Part shown: positions 28,140 to 37,730 of the stretch, piece after piece | How positions within the stretch are numbered: position 1 is the first letter of the stretch | Layout: each line of letters opens with the position of its first letter | Source: Accumulibacter sp. | Lineage (GTDB): Bacteria; Pseudomonadota; Gammaproteobacteria; Burkholderiales; Rhodocyclaceae | Direction: 5' to 3' | Assembly (NCBI GenBank): GCA_017302455.1 | Contig: JAFLDO010000035.1 | Location: 1 to 50,897 of the forward strand | Length of the DNA: 50,897 nt | Notes under the pieces: generated by a model | Told to the model about the DNA's origin: nothing | Databases searched by the model: none | What the model saw: the letters and a program-made list of their open reading frames with translations, nothing else | Position numbers and translations under genes: made by a program

Positions 28140-29069
28140 ATGATGAACGTACGCGACTTCGGAAAGGTGGCAGTACTCTTCGGCGGCCGCTCCGCCGAAC
28201 GCGAGGTGTCGCTGAACAGTGGTTCTCGCGTTCTGGCGGCCTTGCGGCGCCAGGGTGTCGACGCGCACGCGTTCGATCCGGCAGAGCGGCAGCTCGACGA
28301 CCTGGCGGGCTTCGCGCGGGCCTTCATTGCATTGCATGGACGCTACGGCGAGGACGGCACCATCCAGGGCGCGCTTGAATTGATGGGCATTCCCTACACT
28401 GGCAGCGGCGTCATGGCTTCCGCGCTGGGGATGGACAAATGGCGAACGAAGTTGCTCTGGCAGGCCGCCGGCCTGCCGGTTCCACCTTATCTCATGCTCG
28501 ACGACGCGACCGACCTCGCCGCCGTGGAAGCGGCTCTCGGGCTGCCACTGTTTGTCAAGCCGGCCTGCGAAGGCTCGTCGATCGGTATCACGAAAGTCAA
28601 ACGCCCGGGAGAACTGGCAGCGGCGCGCGCCGAAGCCGCCCGCCACGACTCGCTGGTGATCGCCGAACGCGCGATCCTGGGCGGCGAATACACCGTCGCC
28701 ATCCTGGGCAACGCGGCGCTGCCGATCATCAAGATCGAGCCGAGCAACGAATTCTACGACTACGAAGCCAAGTACCTGCGTGACGACACCGCCTACCGCT
28801 GCCCTTGTGGCCTCACGGAAACCCGTGAGAGCGAACTTCGCCAACAGGCGCTGGACGCTTTTCGCGTCCTTGGGGGCCGCGGCTGGGGACGCGTCGACTT
28901 CCTGCTCGACCAGGCGGCAGCGGCTGGCGGCGGTGCAGCCTACTTTCTCGAAGTGAATACCTCGCCAGGAATGACCGACCACTCGCTGGTGCCCATGGCA
29001 GCGCGCGCCGCAGGCATGAGCTACGACGATCTGGTCGTCCGCATACTGGCACTTGCCACGCTGGGATGA
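28140..29069 (+). CDS. ddl: D-alanine:D-alanine ligase
   Basis: 309 residues, ATP-grasp fold. It makes the D-Ala-D-Ala dipeptide used by Mur[20 protein letters not shown] at the N-terminus, [55 protein letters not shown] and [17 protein letters not shown] are diagnostic (DdlB type). Two adjacent ATGs (28140, 28143) could both serve; AGGA at 28132-28135 suits the second. Confidence 0.97.
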   Translation: MMNVRDFGKVAVLFGGRSAEREVSLNSGSRVLAALRRQGVDAHAFDPAERQLDDLAGFARAFIALHGRYGEDGTIQGALELMGIPYTGSGVMASALGMDKWRTKLLWQAAGLPVPPYLMLDDATDLAAVEAALGLPLFVKPACEGSSIGITKVKRPGELAAARAEAARHDSLVIAERAILGGEYTVAILGNAALPIIKIEPSNEFYDYEAKYLRDDTAYRCPCGLTETRESELRQQALDAFRVLGGRGWGRVDFLLDQAAAAGGGAAYFLEVNTSPGMTDHSLVPMAARAAGMSYDDLVVRILALATLG

Positions 29070-29072
29070 GCA

Positions 29073-29825
29073 ATGTGGCACAAACCGCGCTTGATGACAG
29101 CCGTTTCCGACCTGCTCTTGCTGGCCGGCGGAGTCGCCTTGCTGGTTGCCGCAGTGATCTGGGGAGCACCGCGCTTGCGGCTCTTTCCGCTGAACGAGGT
29201 GCTGGTGACGCACGAGTTGCGCGAGGTTCGGCACAGCGATGTGCAACAAGTGCTGTCGGCGCTGCTGCACGGCAACTTCTTCACGGTCAGTCCGGAAGCG
29301 ATTCGCCTGTCTCTCGAGCAGTTGCCATGGGTGCGTCGTGCCGAGGTGTGGCGCAAATGGCCGGCACGCATCGAGGTCCGCATCGAGGAACAGCAGGCGG
29401 CTGCGCATTGGGGCGATGGACAAGGGGAACTGGTCAACACCTTCGGCGAGGTCTTCTCTGCCCCGCTGACGCGCGAGCAACCGCTACCCCGGCTCAGTGG
29501 CCCGACCGGGTCGGCCGGCGAGGTTCTCCGTCGTTACGCGGAGTTTGCGCAGTTGTTGAAGCCAGTCGGTGTCCTGCCGGCGCACGTGGCCTTGTCGCCG
29601 CGGCTGGCGTGGCTGTTGAAGATGGAGAATGGAATGCTGGTTGAGTTGGGTCGCGAGCAGGCGAAAGCGCCGATCCGCGTCCGCCTGCAGCGCTTCGTCG
29701 AGTACTATCCGAGCCTGTCGGAAACACGCCATGGGCGGCCGATAGCGGTGGACATGCGGTATCCGAACGGTTTCGCGCTGCGCTTTCCGGCCAGTGCGGT
29801 TCAAGAAGTCAAAGGAAAGAAATGA
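29073..29825 (+). CDS. ftsQ: Cell division protein FtsQ
   Basis: 250 residues: short cytoplasmic tail, one membrane helix (about 10-33), a POTRA domain (LFPLNEVLVTHELREVRHSDVQQVLSALLHGNFFTV...VRRAEVWRKWPARIEVRIEEQQAAAHW) and the FtsQ beta domain (LVNTFGEVFSAP...GLRFPASA). FtsQ recruits FtsL/FtsB to the septum. It starts 3 bp after ddl and overlaps ftsA by 4 nt. Confidence 0.95.
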   Translation: MWHKPRLMTAVSDLLLLAGGVALLVAAVIWGAPRLRLFPLNEVLVTHELREVRHSDVQQVLSALLHGNFFTVSPEAIRLSLEQLPWVRRAEVWRKWPARIEVRIEEQQAAAHWGDGQGELVNTFGEVFSAPLTREQPLPRLSGPTGSAGEVLRRYAEFAQLLKPVGVLPAHVALSPRLAWLLKMENGMLVELGREQAKAPIRVRLQRFVEYYPSLSETRHGRPIAVDMRYPNGFALRFPASAVQEVKGKK

Positions 29826-31051
29826 GCAGGGATAGCAAGGATCTGATTGTCGGACTCGACATCGGCACATCGAAAATCGTCGCACTGGTCGCCGAGCTCA
29901 CACCCGAGGGGCGAGTGAATGTGATCGGCATGGGGTCGCAGGAATCCAAGGGACTGAAGAAGGGCGTCGTGGTCAACATCGAGGAGACCGTCGCCACCAT
30001 CTCGCGCGTGCTGCAGGAAGTGGAACTGATGGCCGACTGCAAGGTTCGTGACGTGTATACCGGCATCGCCGGTAGCCACATCCGCAGTTTCAACTCCAAC
30101 GGCATGGTCGCCATCAAGGACAAGGAAGTCACGACGATGGACGTCGAGCGGGTGATCGAAACCGCGCGCGCAATGCCGATTCCAGCCGATCAGGAAATCC
30201 TGCACATCCTGACCCAGGAATTCATCATCGACGACCAGGACGGCATCCGTGAGCCGATCGGCATGAGCGGCTTTCGCCTCGAGGTGAAGGTACACATCGT
30301 CACCGGCGCCGTCTCGGCGGCCCAGAACATCGTCAAGTGCGTACGCCGTTGCGGCCTGGAGGTCAACGACCTCGTGTTGCAGCCGCTCGCCTCGAGCCGG
30401 GCCGTCCTTTCGGAGGACGAGAAGGACCTCGGGATCTGCCTGATCGACATCGGCGGTGGCACCACCGACCTGGCGGTCTGGACGCAGGGCGCGATCCGGT
30501 ACACCTCGGTGATCCCGATCGCCGGCGACCAGATCACCAACGACATCGCGATGGCTCTGCGTACGCCAACGCGCGAGGCGGAAGACATCAAGCGCACCTA
30601 TGGTTGCGCGGTAGCCCATCTGGCCGACCCGGAAGAGGTGCTCGACGTTGCCGGTGTCGACGATCGCCCGTCGCGCAAGCTATCGCGGCGCGCGCTCGCG
30701 GATGTGATCCAGCCGCGCGTCGAGGAACTCTTCGAGCTGATTCAGGCGGAGTTGCGCCGCTCGGGCTTCGAGGACGTACTGTCGTCGGGCATCGTGCTCA
30801 CCGGCGGGGCCTCGGTGATGCCGGGAATGATCGAACTTGGCGAGGAGATCTTTCACATGCCGGTACGTCTGGGCGTTCCCAAGTATCAGGGCGCCCTGGC
30901 CGACGTGGTGCAGAGCCCCCGCTTCGCTACCGCCTGCGGTCTCTTGCTCGAGGCGCAGACACAACGCAAGCGCGGCCTGAAAGTACGCGAGACGCGAGAC
31001 GTGAAACAGGTATTCGGGCGCATGAAGTCATGGTTTGAAAAGAATTTCTGA
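29822..31051 (+). CDS. ftsA: Cell division protein FtsA
   Basis: 409 residues, an actin-like ATPase that tethers FtsZ filaments to the membrane. LIVGLDIGTSKIVALVAEL and IDIGGGTTDLAVW are the phosphate loops; ITNDIAMALRTPTREAEDIKRTYGCA and VLTGGASVMPGMIELGEEIF follow; the C-terminal KQVFGRMKSWFEKNF is the amphipathic membrane-targeting helix. The 68-bp gap to ftsZ is described separately. Confidence 0.98.
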   Translation: MSRDSKDLIVGLDIGTSKIVALVAELTPEGRVNVIGMGSQESKGLKKGVVVNIEETVATISRVLQEVELMADCKVRDVYTGIAGSHIRSFNSNGMVAIKDKEVTTMDVERVIETARAMPIPADQEILHILTQEFIIDDQDGIREPIGMSGFRLEVKVHIVTGAVSAAQNIVKCVRRCGLEVNDLVLQPLASSRAVLSEDEKDLGICLIDIGGGTTDLAVWTQGAIRYTSVIPIAGDQITNDIAMALRTPTREAEDIKRTYGCAVAHLADPEEVLDVAGVDDRPSRKLSRRALADVIQPRVEELFELIQAELRRSGFEDVLSSGIVLTGGASVMPGMIELGEEIFHMPVRLGVPKYQGALADVVQSPRFATACGLLLEAQTQRKRGLKVRETRDVKQVFGRMKSWFEKNF

Positions 31052-31119
31052 TCCGATGACAGGTAGCAGTCAACAACTTTCCCCCAGTTATCAACAAGCT
31101 TTTTGCAGAGGAGACGACA

Positions 31120-32295
31120 ATGTTTGAAATTATCGACACAGAGCAGGGATCGGGCGATATGGATACGGTGATCAAGGTGATCGGCATCGGCGGCGCCGGT
31201 GGCAACGCCGTCGATCACATGATCCGGGAAGGCGTCAACGGCGTGGACTTCATCGCCGCCAATACGGACTCCCAGGCGCTCGGCCGCAGCATTGCCGTTC
31301 AGAAACTGCAGTTGGGCAAGACCGGGCTGGGTGCCGGAGCCAAACCCGAAGCCGGCCGCAGCGCAGCAATGGAAGAACGCGAAGCGATCGCCGAATCGCT
31401 CAGGGGCGCCCACATGGTCTTCATCACCGCCGGCATGGGCGGCGGCACGGGTACCGGCGCCGCACCGATCGTTGCCGAAGTCGCCCGCGAGCTCGGAGTC
31501 CTCACCGTGGCGGTGGTCACCAAACCCTTTGGCTTCGAGGGCAAGCGGTTGAAGGTCGCGGAAGTCGGTATCGGTGAATTGCAGAAACATGTCGATTCAC
31601 TGATCGTCATCCTCAACGACCGGTTGATGGACGTTCTCGGCGACGACGTGTCGATGGACGAGGCGTTCAAGGCGGCCGACAACGTCTTGCGCAACGCCGT
31701 CGGCGGCATTGCCGAGATCATCAACTTCCCGGGCCTGGTGAACGTCGACTTCGAGGACGTGCGTACGGTGATGGGCGAGATGGGCATGGCGATGATGGGT
31801 TCGGCAAACGCCGCCGGCGTCGACCGGGCACGGATTGCCGCCGAGCGCGCCGTCGCCTCACCGCTTCTCGAAGGCGTCAACCTGTCTGGCGCCAAGGGCG
31901 TGCTGGTCAACATCACCGCCACCCGTTCCCTGAAGATGAAGGAGGTGAATGAAGTGATGAATACCGTCCGCGCCTTCGCGGCTGAGGACGCCCACATCAT
32001 CTTCGGCGCCGTCTATGATGAAGGAATGGCCGAGGACATTCGGGTGACGGTGGTGGCGACCGGGCTCGGCCAGGCGCAAGCCAAACGCCAGACCTTTGAA
32101 GTGATCAACAGCTCGCTGACCCAGGCAACCGGAACGGACAGCCGTTTCGGCCACAGCCAGAACATCGACTACTCGAGCCTCGACCAGGTTCCGGCGATCG
32201 TCCGCAAGGGCCGCAGCGCAACGGTCGAAGCGCTCGCCAACAGTGGTGTCGATCGCTATGACATTCCCGCGTTCCTGCGCAAGCAGGCCGACTGA
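31120..32295 (+). CDS. ftsZ: Cell division GTPase FtsZ
   Basis: 391 residues. The tubulin homologue that forms the Z-ring. [15 protein letters not shown] near residue 24, the GTP-binding [18 protein letters not shown] (about 104-121), [11 protein letters not shown] for the T7 loop region, a variable linker (about 320-375), and the conserved C-terminal peptide [14 protein letters not shown] that binds FtsA and ZipA-like partners. ATG 31120 is preceded by GAGGAGA. Confidence 0.99.
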   Translation: MFEIIDTEQGSGDMDTVIKVIGIGGAGGNAVDHMIREGVNGVDFIAANTDSQALGRSIAVQKLQLGKTGLGAGAKPEAGRSAAMEEREAIAESLRGAHMVFITAGMGGGTGTGAAPIVAEVARELGVLTVAVVTKPFGFEGKRLKVAEVGIGELQKHVDSLIVILNDRLMDVLGDDVSMDEAFKAADNVLRNAVGGIAEIINFPGLVNVDFEDVRTVMGEMGMAMMGSANAAGVDRARIAAERAVASPLLEGVNLSGAKGVLVNITATRSLKMKEVNEVMNTVRAFAAEDAHIIFGAVYDEGMAEDIRVTVVATGLGQAQAKRQTFEVINSSLTQATGTDSRFGHSQNIDYSSLDQVPAIVRKGRSATVEALANSGVDRYDIPAFLRKQAD

Positions 32296-32353
32296 GCCGC
32301 ACTGCCAGCAACTCTTCGGCTGGAATTGGCGGGTTCCGGGGCAGCTCGAGCTG

Positions 32354-32362
32354 TGCTAGAAT
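32354..32362 (+). promoter_or_regulatory. Extended -10 promoter element of lpxC
   Basis: TGCTAGAAT is an extended -10 (TG-n-TAGAAT), 28 nt before the lpxC ATG. The -35 region is weak, as is usual for extended -10 promoters. It would let lpxC be expressed independently of the dcw transcript. Confidence 0.55.
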
Positions 32363-32390
32363 CCGTCGATTCCACAGTTTATTCAGACAC

Positions 32391-33320
32391 ATGTTAAAGC
32401 AGCGAACACTCAAGGCCGTGGTCCGTGCGGCTGGCGTCGGCCTGCATTCCGGCGTCAAGGTGACGATCAGCCTGCGCCCGGCCGCACCCGACACGGGCAT
32501 CGTTTTCCGTCGTGTCGATCTTGAAGCGGTGGTTGACGTGCCAGCCAGGGCCCAACTGGTCGGCGACACGCGCATGTGCTCGTGTCTGGAGTATGGCGGC
32601 GCCAGAGTGGGCACCGTCGAACACCTGATGTCGGCGTTCGCCGGCCTCGGTATCGACAACGCCTTCGTCGACCTCGATGCCGCCGAATTGCCAATCCTCG
32701 ACGGTTCGGCTTCGCCCTTCGTCTTCCTCATTCAGTCTGCCGGCATCGAGGAACAGCCGGTGGCGAAGAAATTCATCCGCGTCAAGCGCCCGATCGAAGT
32801 CGCCGAGACGGATGCCTCGGGCGACAAATGGGCTCGCCTCGATCCCTACAACGGCTTTCGCCTCGCTTTCTCGATCGGCTTCAATCATCCGGCGATCGAC
32901 CGCACGGGGCAGTCGGTGACCATCGACTTCGCCGAGCAGTCGTATGTTCGCGAAGTGGCGCGAGCGCGCACCTTCGGCTTCATGCAGGAGGTGGAATGGT
33001 TGCGCGAGAACGGCCTCGCGCAGGGCGGCGGTCTCGAAAATGCGGTCGTCCTCGACGAGTACCGCGTCCTCAACGCCGACGGGCTACGTTACAACGATGA
33101 GTTCGTCAAGCACAAGGTGCTCGACGCCATCGGCGACCTCTACCTCCTCGGTCACCCGCTACTGGCCTCGTTCGTCGCCCACAAATCGGGACATGCGCTC
33201 AACAATCTGCTGGCCCGCGAACTGCTGGCCAGCCCCGATGCCTGGGAGTACGTCACTTTCGAAGACCACGAGCAGGCACCCAAGTCCGTCCTCAGTTGGC
33301 TCGCGTTGCCGGTCTTCTGA
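32391..33320 (+). CDS. lpxC: UDP-3-O-acyl-N-acetylglucosamine deacetylase LpxC
   Basis: 309 residues, the committed zinc-dependent step of lipid A synthesis. The zinc site is recognisable: a histidine in [20 protein letters not shown] and the [10 protein letters not shown] segment with its H-xxx-D pair; [13 protein letters not shown] contains the catalytic histidine region. [23 protein letters not shown] is the conserved N-terminus. It ends the division/envelope cluster and is followed after 4 bp by a small membrane gene. Confidence 0.98.
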   Translation: MLKQRTLKAVVRAAGVGLHSGVKVTISLRPAAPDTGIVFRRVDLEAVVDVPARAQLVGDTRMCSCLEYGGARVGTVEHLMSAFAGLGIDNAFVDLDAAELPILDGSASPFVFLIQSAGIEEQPVAKKFIRVKRPIEVAETDASGDKWARLDPYNGFRLAFSIGFNHPAIDRTGQSVTIDFAEQSYVREVARARTFGFMQEVEWLRENGLAQGGGLENAVVLDEYRVLNADGLRYNDEFVKHKVLDAIGDLYLLGHPLLASFVAHKSGHALNNLLARELLASPDAWEYVTFEDHEQAPKSVLSWLALPVF

Positions 33321-33324
33321 CGAA

Positions 33325-33513
33325 ATGTGGTTGCTGCGCTTGCTGGCGGTCCTCACGGTGATCGCCGTGGGTTGCGGCATCGCGGCCTTCCTCCTGACCC
33401 GGGACTCGCGCTATCTGCAGTTCTCCTGGCGACTGTTTCGCTATTCTCTGGTGATCGCGCTACTGGTTTTCGCGCTGATGATCATCGAGCGAGTGGCCAT
33501 CATTCCTCTCTAG
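33325..33513 (+). CDS. Small two-helix membrane protein of unknown function
   Basis: 62 residues with two predicted membrane helices (about 3-23, LLRLLAVLTVIAVGCGIAAFL, and about 40-57, SLVIALLVFALMIIERVA), joined by a short basic loop (TRDSRYLQFSWRLFRY). ATG 33325 lies 4 bp after the lpxC stop, so it is probably co-transcribed. The open frame reaches back into lpxC, but only this part is plausible. Its end overlaps the convergent dciA by 14 bp. I do not know the family. Confidence 0.65.
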   Translation: MWLLRLLAVLTVIAVGCGIAAFLLTRDSRYLQFSWRLFRYSLVIALLVFALMIIERVAIIPL

Positions 33514-33934
33514 CCGAGCGCGCCAGGAGACCCTCCAGGGCTCGGCGCAACGGCGAGGTGGGCAGCGAACTGCTCAACGCCGTCAACTCCGCGCTGGTTC
33601 TCACGCTCAGCGGCTTGTGGGCCGGCGCCCGCGCGGGCTCGCGCTGGTCACGCGCCTGCACCTTGACCTGGACGCCGCTGCATTCGATGCCGCGCTGCGA
33701 CAGCTGGTCGACCAGCGTCGGCGCCATCTGACGCAACTTGGCAGCGATCGCACCGCTGTCGGCGTGGATGACGACAACCCCCGACTTGAAGTTGGCCACA
33801 CGGCTTGCCCGCGCGAGATGCGTCGGCGCAATCTCCGCATAGAGACCGGCCAGCCTGATCAACAGTCTGGCGTGCACCAATACCTTGCCGGCGCCCTCGC
33901 TGTCTTGCAGGTAGTTCTCGAGCAGATCGGCCAT
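33500..33934 (-). CDS. dciA: DciA (DUF721) replicative helicase operator
   Basis: 144 residues. DciA loads or operates the DnaB helicase in the many bacteria lacking phage-derived DnaC/DnaI. The N-terminal KH-like DUF721 domain is evident (LLIRLAGLYAEIAPTHLARASRVANFKSGVVVIHADSGAIAAKLRQMAPTLVDQLSQRG), followed by a disordered, Pro/Ala-rich tail. The location right after lpxC matches the Pseudomonas lpxC-dciA-secA order, though secA is absent here. ATG 33934 is chosen because MADLLENYLQD leads directly into the domain; the longer frame upstream overlaps folA. Confidence 0.85.
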   Translation of the reverse strand: MADLLENYLQDSEGAGKVLVHARLLIRLAGLYAEIAPTHLARASRVANFKSGVVVIHADSGAIAAKLRQMAPTLVDQLSQRGIECSGVQVKVQARDQREPARAPAHKPLSVRTSAELTALSSSLPTSPLRRALEGLLARSAREE

Positions 33935-34029
33935 CGTCGAATTCAGGGAGACACAGAGGGGGCATCTTATTCTCGTTGCCAAGCGCAGGGCAAGCGTCGT
34001 TCGCCCGGCAGCGGCGCGCCAGGGACTGC

Positions 34030-34539
34030 TCAGCGGCGCTCGTAGACCACGAAGTCGAAAGCGGGAGCCTGGTCTCGAAGGGCACTGCCCGCGGCGCGAC
34101 TCCTGCCCACCCGCCGCGAGATTTCCCGCCATTCGCCAGACGCGACATCCGGAAAGAAAGCGTCGCCAGGAGACTCCTCGGCGACTTCGGTGATGTAGAG
34201 GCGCGTCGCGAGCGGCATGGTCTGCCGATAAAGCTCCTCACCACCGATGATGAAGACCTCGGCGGCGCCGCCGGCCAGACGCAGCGCGTCTTCGATCGAG
34301 CAGGCCAGATCCCCGCCGCGCGGCAGGTAGGCCGGATTGCGGCTCAGCACGATGTTGCGCCGGTTGGGCAGCGGCCGATACGCTGGCGGCAAGGATTCCC
34401 AGGTCTTTCTGCCCATGATCACCGTCTTGCCACTGGTCGTCTCGCGAAAGTAGCGCATGTCTTCGGGCAGACGCCACAGCAACTGCTGATTCCGGCCGAT
34501 GGCTCCGTTGCGCGCCACGGCAGCGATCAGGGAAATCAT
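34030..34539 (-). CDS. folA: Dihydrofolate reductase FolA
   Basis: 169 residues. It reduces dihydrofolate to tetrahydrofolate with NADPH. MISLIAAVARNGAIGRNQQLLWRLPEDMRYFRETTSGKTVIMGRKTWESLP contains the substrate and NADPH contacts; NRRNIVLSRN and VFIIGGEELYRQTMPLATRLYITEV follow. A GTG 45 nt further upstream, 3 bp after the thyA stop, would add 15 residues; I prefer ATG 34539 from the conserved N-terminus. thyA and folA form a pair: thymidylate synthase generates the dihydrofolate that FolA recycles. Confidence 0.96.
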   Translation of the reverse strand: MISLIAAVARNGAIGRNQQLLWRLPEDMRYFRETTSGKTVIMGRKTWESLPPAYRPLPNRRNIVLSRNPAYLPRGGDLACSIEDALRLAGGAAEVFIIGGEELYRQTMPLATRLYITEVAEESPGDAFFPDVASGEWREISRRVGRSRAAGSALRDQAPAFDFVVYERR

Positions 34540-34587
34540 GCGGCGCAATGCTGACGCTGACGGCACCGGCGATCCATCGTCCACGCC

Positions 34588-35409
34588 CTAAACAGCCACG
34601 GCGGCGGCGATGTGCGGATGCGGGTCGTAGCCTTCGAGAGTGAAGTCCTCAAAACGGAAGGCGAACAGGTCGTCGACCTCGGGGTTGAGGCGCATCGTCG
34701 GCAGTGCACGGGTTGCGCGGGTCAACTGCAGCCGCGCCTGGTCGAAGTGATTGCCGTAGAGATGCGCGTCGCCGAAAGTGTGCACGAAGTCCCCCGGTCG
34801 ATAGTTGCAGACCTGCGCGACCATCATCGTCAACAGTGCGTAGGAGGCGATGTTGAAGGGTACGCCGAGAAAGATGTCGGCGCTGCGCTGGTAGAGCTGG
34901 CAGGAAAGCTGTGGGCGCCGATCCGTAGCGGAAGCTGACGCCGGCGCGACGTAGAACTGGCAGAGGGCATGACAGGGGGGCAGCGCCATGCGCTCGACGT
35001 CACCCGGATTCCAGGCGGTCAGCAGATGGCGACGCGAATCGGGGTTCTTCTTCAGGTTGTCGACGAGTTGCGCGATCTGATCGATTTCGCGGCCATCGGC
35101 CGCTTGCCAGTGGCGCCACTGCCGACCGTAGACCGGGCCGAGGTCGCCGTTCTCGTCGGCCCACTCGTCCCAGATGCGCACGCCGTTTTCTTGCAGGTAG
35201 CGGACATTGGTATCGCCGCGCAGGAACCACAACAACTCATGGATGATCGAGCGCAGGTGCAGCTTCTTGGTGGTCAGCAGCGGGAAGCCGGCAGCGAGGT
35301 CGAAACGCATCTGCCATCCGAAAACCGAGCGCGTGCCGGTTCCCGTGCGGTCTGCCTTGGACACGCCATGTTCGAGGACATGGTGCATCAGGTCGAGATA
35401 CTGCTGCAT
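34588..35409 (-). CDS. thyA: Thymidylate synthase ThyA
   Basis: 273 residues. It methylates dUMP to dTMP using methylene-THF. Visible: [18 protein letters not shown] (phosphate-binding Arg), [18 protein letters not shown], the catalytic cysteine in [35 protein letters not shown], and [12 protein letters not shown]. About nine residues ([10 protein letters not shown]) interrupt the usual FYV[11 protein letters not shown] junction, making it slightly longer than the E. coli 264. The start ATG 35409 ([15 protein letters not shown]) is the conserved one; the frame stays open upstream through a 13-bp tandem repeat. Confidence 0.97.
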   Translation of the reverse strand: MQQYLDLMHHVLEHGVSKADRTGTGTRSVFGWQMRFDLAAGFPLLTTKKLHLRSIIHELLWFLRGDTNVRYLQENGVRIWDEWADENGDLGPVYGRQWRHWQAADGREIDQIAQLVDNLKKNPDSRRHLLTAWNPGDVERMALPPCHALCQFYVAPASASATDRRPQLSCQLYQRSADIFLGVPFNIASYALLTMMVAQVCNYRPGDFVHTFGDAHLYGNHFDQARLQLTRATRALPTMRLNPEVDDLFAFRFEDFTLEGYDPHPHIAAAVAV

Positions 35410-35444
35410 GCCTGCTGCCTGTCGATTTACCAGAGCGAATTGTA

Positions 35445-35480
35445 GAACAAAGCGGTGGAACAAAGCGGTAGAGCAAAGCG
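35445..35480. repeat. 13-bp tandem repeat (2.8 copies) upstream of thyA
   Basis: GAACAAAGCGGTG, GAACAAAGCGGTA and GAGCAAAGCG stand in a row at 35445-35457, 35458-35470 and 35471-35480. They lie between the divergent thyA and the PilZ-protein gene, in the probable thyA leader. Confidence 0.85.
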
Positions 35481-35579
35481 CCACCATCCTGCCGGCTCGC
35501 GAGCTTCGATCGTATTCGCCGCGCTCCTGGTTTACAATCCCCTTCTCCCCCCGGCCGCCGGCACCAGGCTTGACTTCCG

Positions 35580-37112
35580 ATGATCCTCCAGCTGTTCCCC
35601 AAACGCCCTGACCATCTGCTTGCCGACAGCAAGGAGATGAAGCGAGTCCTCGCCGACCTGCTGGTCGCCAAGGCGGCCAACGCCATCGACGAAATGATGA
35701 ACTGGTTCGAGTCGCTGAAGGACGCCAAGGATTTCCGCCTTGGCCACTATTTCGACATCATCCGCCAGCTTGACGAAGCCGGCCAGCCTCACCTCATCCG
35801 TCTCGCACGCGACTACCTGCCCTCGACAAACCTCCCGTTGGCGGAAGAGCAACGCCTATGGACGAAGATCTCTCGCTATTGGAGTGAGATTGCCGGACTC
35901 TACGCCGCGTGCCTCGAGCGCGCCCAGCTTGACCCGAAGGGCAAGGGCGTCGACGCCTTCAAGCCGTCGATGCCGCTAGCTGCCGCGCGTGCTCAGGCGG
36001 CACGCCGGATTCAGGTCAAGTGGCTGGCATTTCACTACGGGCCGATTGACGATGGCCTCTGGCGCACGATGGGCCAAGCCTACCTGGCAGCCGAGGCCGC
36101 GGGATACGCGCAGAAACTCCTGCAGATCTATCCGGCGCAGCGCGGCCTGACCAGCGTCGCACAGCAGTACCTGCACGCGATCGTCCTCTTCACGTCGTCG
36201 ATGGACAGCCTCTTGCCCGGCCAGATCGAGATCGTCGACCGCCTGATCACGCACTTCCTGCCGCGCTTCGTCCTGGCCGCCGATTGCCGACCGGACAGCG
36301 TCTACTGGGTCGATGCAGCGGCGGGCTCGGTACCGGCCCGGCTGGCGCTGTCGCCGGGTCTGGCGCGGCCTGGCCTGCGCTTCTTCTCGCCGGGAACGGC
36401 GCTCGCCAAGCTCGAAGAACTGATTCAACTCGTCGAACACGGCGAAGTGCCAGCCGATATCAATCTTGGTGGCGACTTTCCGCCGAACGTCCTGCTGCCG
36501 GTCCTCCGCCATCTGCGCCTTTACTGGACGGTGCAAGCGCCGCAACGAAGGCACCAGCGACACCCCGTAAAGACGAAAATGGCGGTCCTGCACGGCTTCG
36601 ATGCCAGCTACAGGGTGTTCTCGGGCGCACTGCCGGGCCTGGACGCGAACCGCGAAGACGAGGTCTGGTTGGTCGAGAACGTCAGTCTCGGAGGCTTCCG
36701 CGCCTGCCTGCGCCACTCTCCGGGCGACCCTCTCAAGCTCGGCACGCTACTCTGTCTACAACCCGAGGGCGGCGACAACTGGCTTCTCGGTGTGGTGCGG
36801 CGCTTCAACCGACTGAGCGGCGAGCATGCCAGCCTGGGTATCCAGTTGCTCTCCCGGCAGGCGCAAAGCATCGAGTTGCGCCCGCGCCGCAGTGGCTTCG
36901 CGGCAGTCATCGGCCTCCCCGGGATCTGGTTGCGCGACGGGAGCGGGTCCGGACTGGTTCGCCTCCTGCTGCCACAGGGCGGCTTCAACTTGCGGGAGTC
37001 ACTCGAGTTCAACAGTGCCGGCCAACGTCACATGCTGGTACCGGCGGAACTTGAGGAGAGTGGCGGCGACTACGAAATCGGCCGCTTCCACAACCCGACG
37101 GCGACCGCCTGA
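35580..37112 (+). CDS. PilZ-domain protein with an uncharacterised N-terminal region
   Basis: 510 residues. In the second half, R323-RHQ-R327 (RxxxR) and N367-VSLG-G372 ([D/N]xSxxG) form the two cyclic-di-GMP contacts of a PilZ domain, at the expected spacing. The first 300 residues are helix-rich ([32 protein letters not shown]..., [33 protein letters not shown]) and I do not recognise their fold. No signal peptide or membrane segment, so it is a cytoplasmic c-di-GMP effector, probably. A TACAAT at 35533-35538 is a candidate -10. It is monocistronic; mogA faces it. Confidence 0.75.
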   Translation: MILQLFPKRPDHLLADSKEMKRVLADLLVAKAANAIDEMMNWFESLKDAKDFRLGHYFDIIRQLDEAGQPHLIRLARDYLPSTNLPLAEEQRLWTKISRYWSEIAGLYAACLERAQLDPKGKGVDAFKPSMPLAAARAQAARRIQVKWLAFHYGPIDDGLWRTMGQAYLAAEAAGYAQKLLQIYPAQRGLTSVAQQYLHAIVLFTSSMDSLLPGQIEIVDRLITHFLPRFVLAADCRPDSVYWVDAAAGSVPARLALSPGLARPGLRFFSPGTALAKLEELIQLVEHGEVPADINLGGDFPPNVLLPVLRHLRLYWTVQAPQRRHQRHPVKTKMAVLHGFDASYRVFSGALPGLDANREDEVWLVENVSLGGFRACLRHSPGDPLKLGTLLCLQPEGGDNWLLGVVRRFNRLSGEHASLGIQLLSRQAQSIELRPRRSGFAAVIGLPGIWLRDGSGSGLVRLLLPQGGFNLRESLEFNSAGQRHMLVPAELEESGGDYEIGRFHNPTATA

Positions 37113-37124
37113 GGCTCGCCACCC

Positions 37125-37730
37125 TCAAGCCGCCGGCTTTGGCCGCTGTGCTGATTTTGGCCTGAAGGCACTGACGATGGTGTCAACAGTCTCGACGTAG
37201 GGACCACCGATCAGGTCGAGACAGTACGGTACGGCAGCGAAAATGCCGCTGACGAGCAAGCTGCCGTCGGCGGCTCTTACCCCCTCGAGCGTTTCGCGGA
37301 TCGACTTCGGCTGCCCGGGGAGGTTGAGGATCAAGGCCTTGCCGCGCACCACGGCAAGCTGACGCGAGAGGATGGCGGTCGGCACGAAATTGAGGCTGAT
37401 GCGACGCATCTCCTCCCCGAAGCCCGGCAGCACCTTGTCGGCGACCGCAAGGGTGGCTTCCGGAGTGACATCGCGCGGCGCCGGGCCGGTGCCGCCGGTG
37501 GTCAGCACGAGATGGCAGCCAAGCTCATCGACGAGTTCGATCAGCGTCCGCTCGATCGACGCCTGGTCATCGGCAATCAGCCGCGTCGCGCTGCACCAGG
37601 GGCTGCTCAGCGCGGCCCCGAACCACTGCTGGAGCGCGGGGATTCCCTGGTCTTCATAGACGCCCTGCGCGGCGCGGTCGCTGATCGACAGCAGGCCGAT
37701 CAGCAGTTCTTCATTGGTCGTCATGTTCAT
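37125..37730 (-). CDS. mogA: Molybdopterin adenylyltransferase MogA
   Basis: 201 residues from ATG 37730 (ATG 37724 is an alternative). MogA adenylylates molybdopterin before molybdate insertion. IGLLSISDRAAQGVYEDQGIPAL at the N-terminus, VLTTGGTGPAPRDVTPEATLAV as the MPT-binding loop, and ILNLPGQPKSIRETL are typical of the MogA/MoaB fold. The length and the D-T-P-E block favour MogA. It overlaps the end of darP by 20 nt. It would serve molybdoenzymes such as the one at 234-2312. Confidence 0.93.
   Translation of the reverse strand: MNMTTNEELLIGLLSISDRAAQGVYEDQGIPALQQWFGAALSSPWCSATRLIADDQASIERTLIELVDELGCHLVLTTGGTGPAPRDVTPEATLAVADKVLPGFGEEMRRISLNFVPTAILSRQLAVVRGKALILNLPGQPKSIRETLEGVRAADGSLLVSGIFAAVPYCLDLIGGPYVETVDTIVSAFRPKSAQRPKPAA

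Noticed and set aside
27540-29480. A long minus-strand frame opposite murC, ddl and ftsQ, about 646 residues
   Set aside because: It crosses three confirmed genes and shows no motif; it is a product of codon bias.
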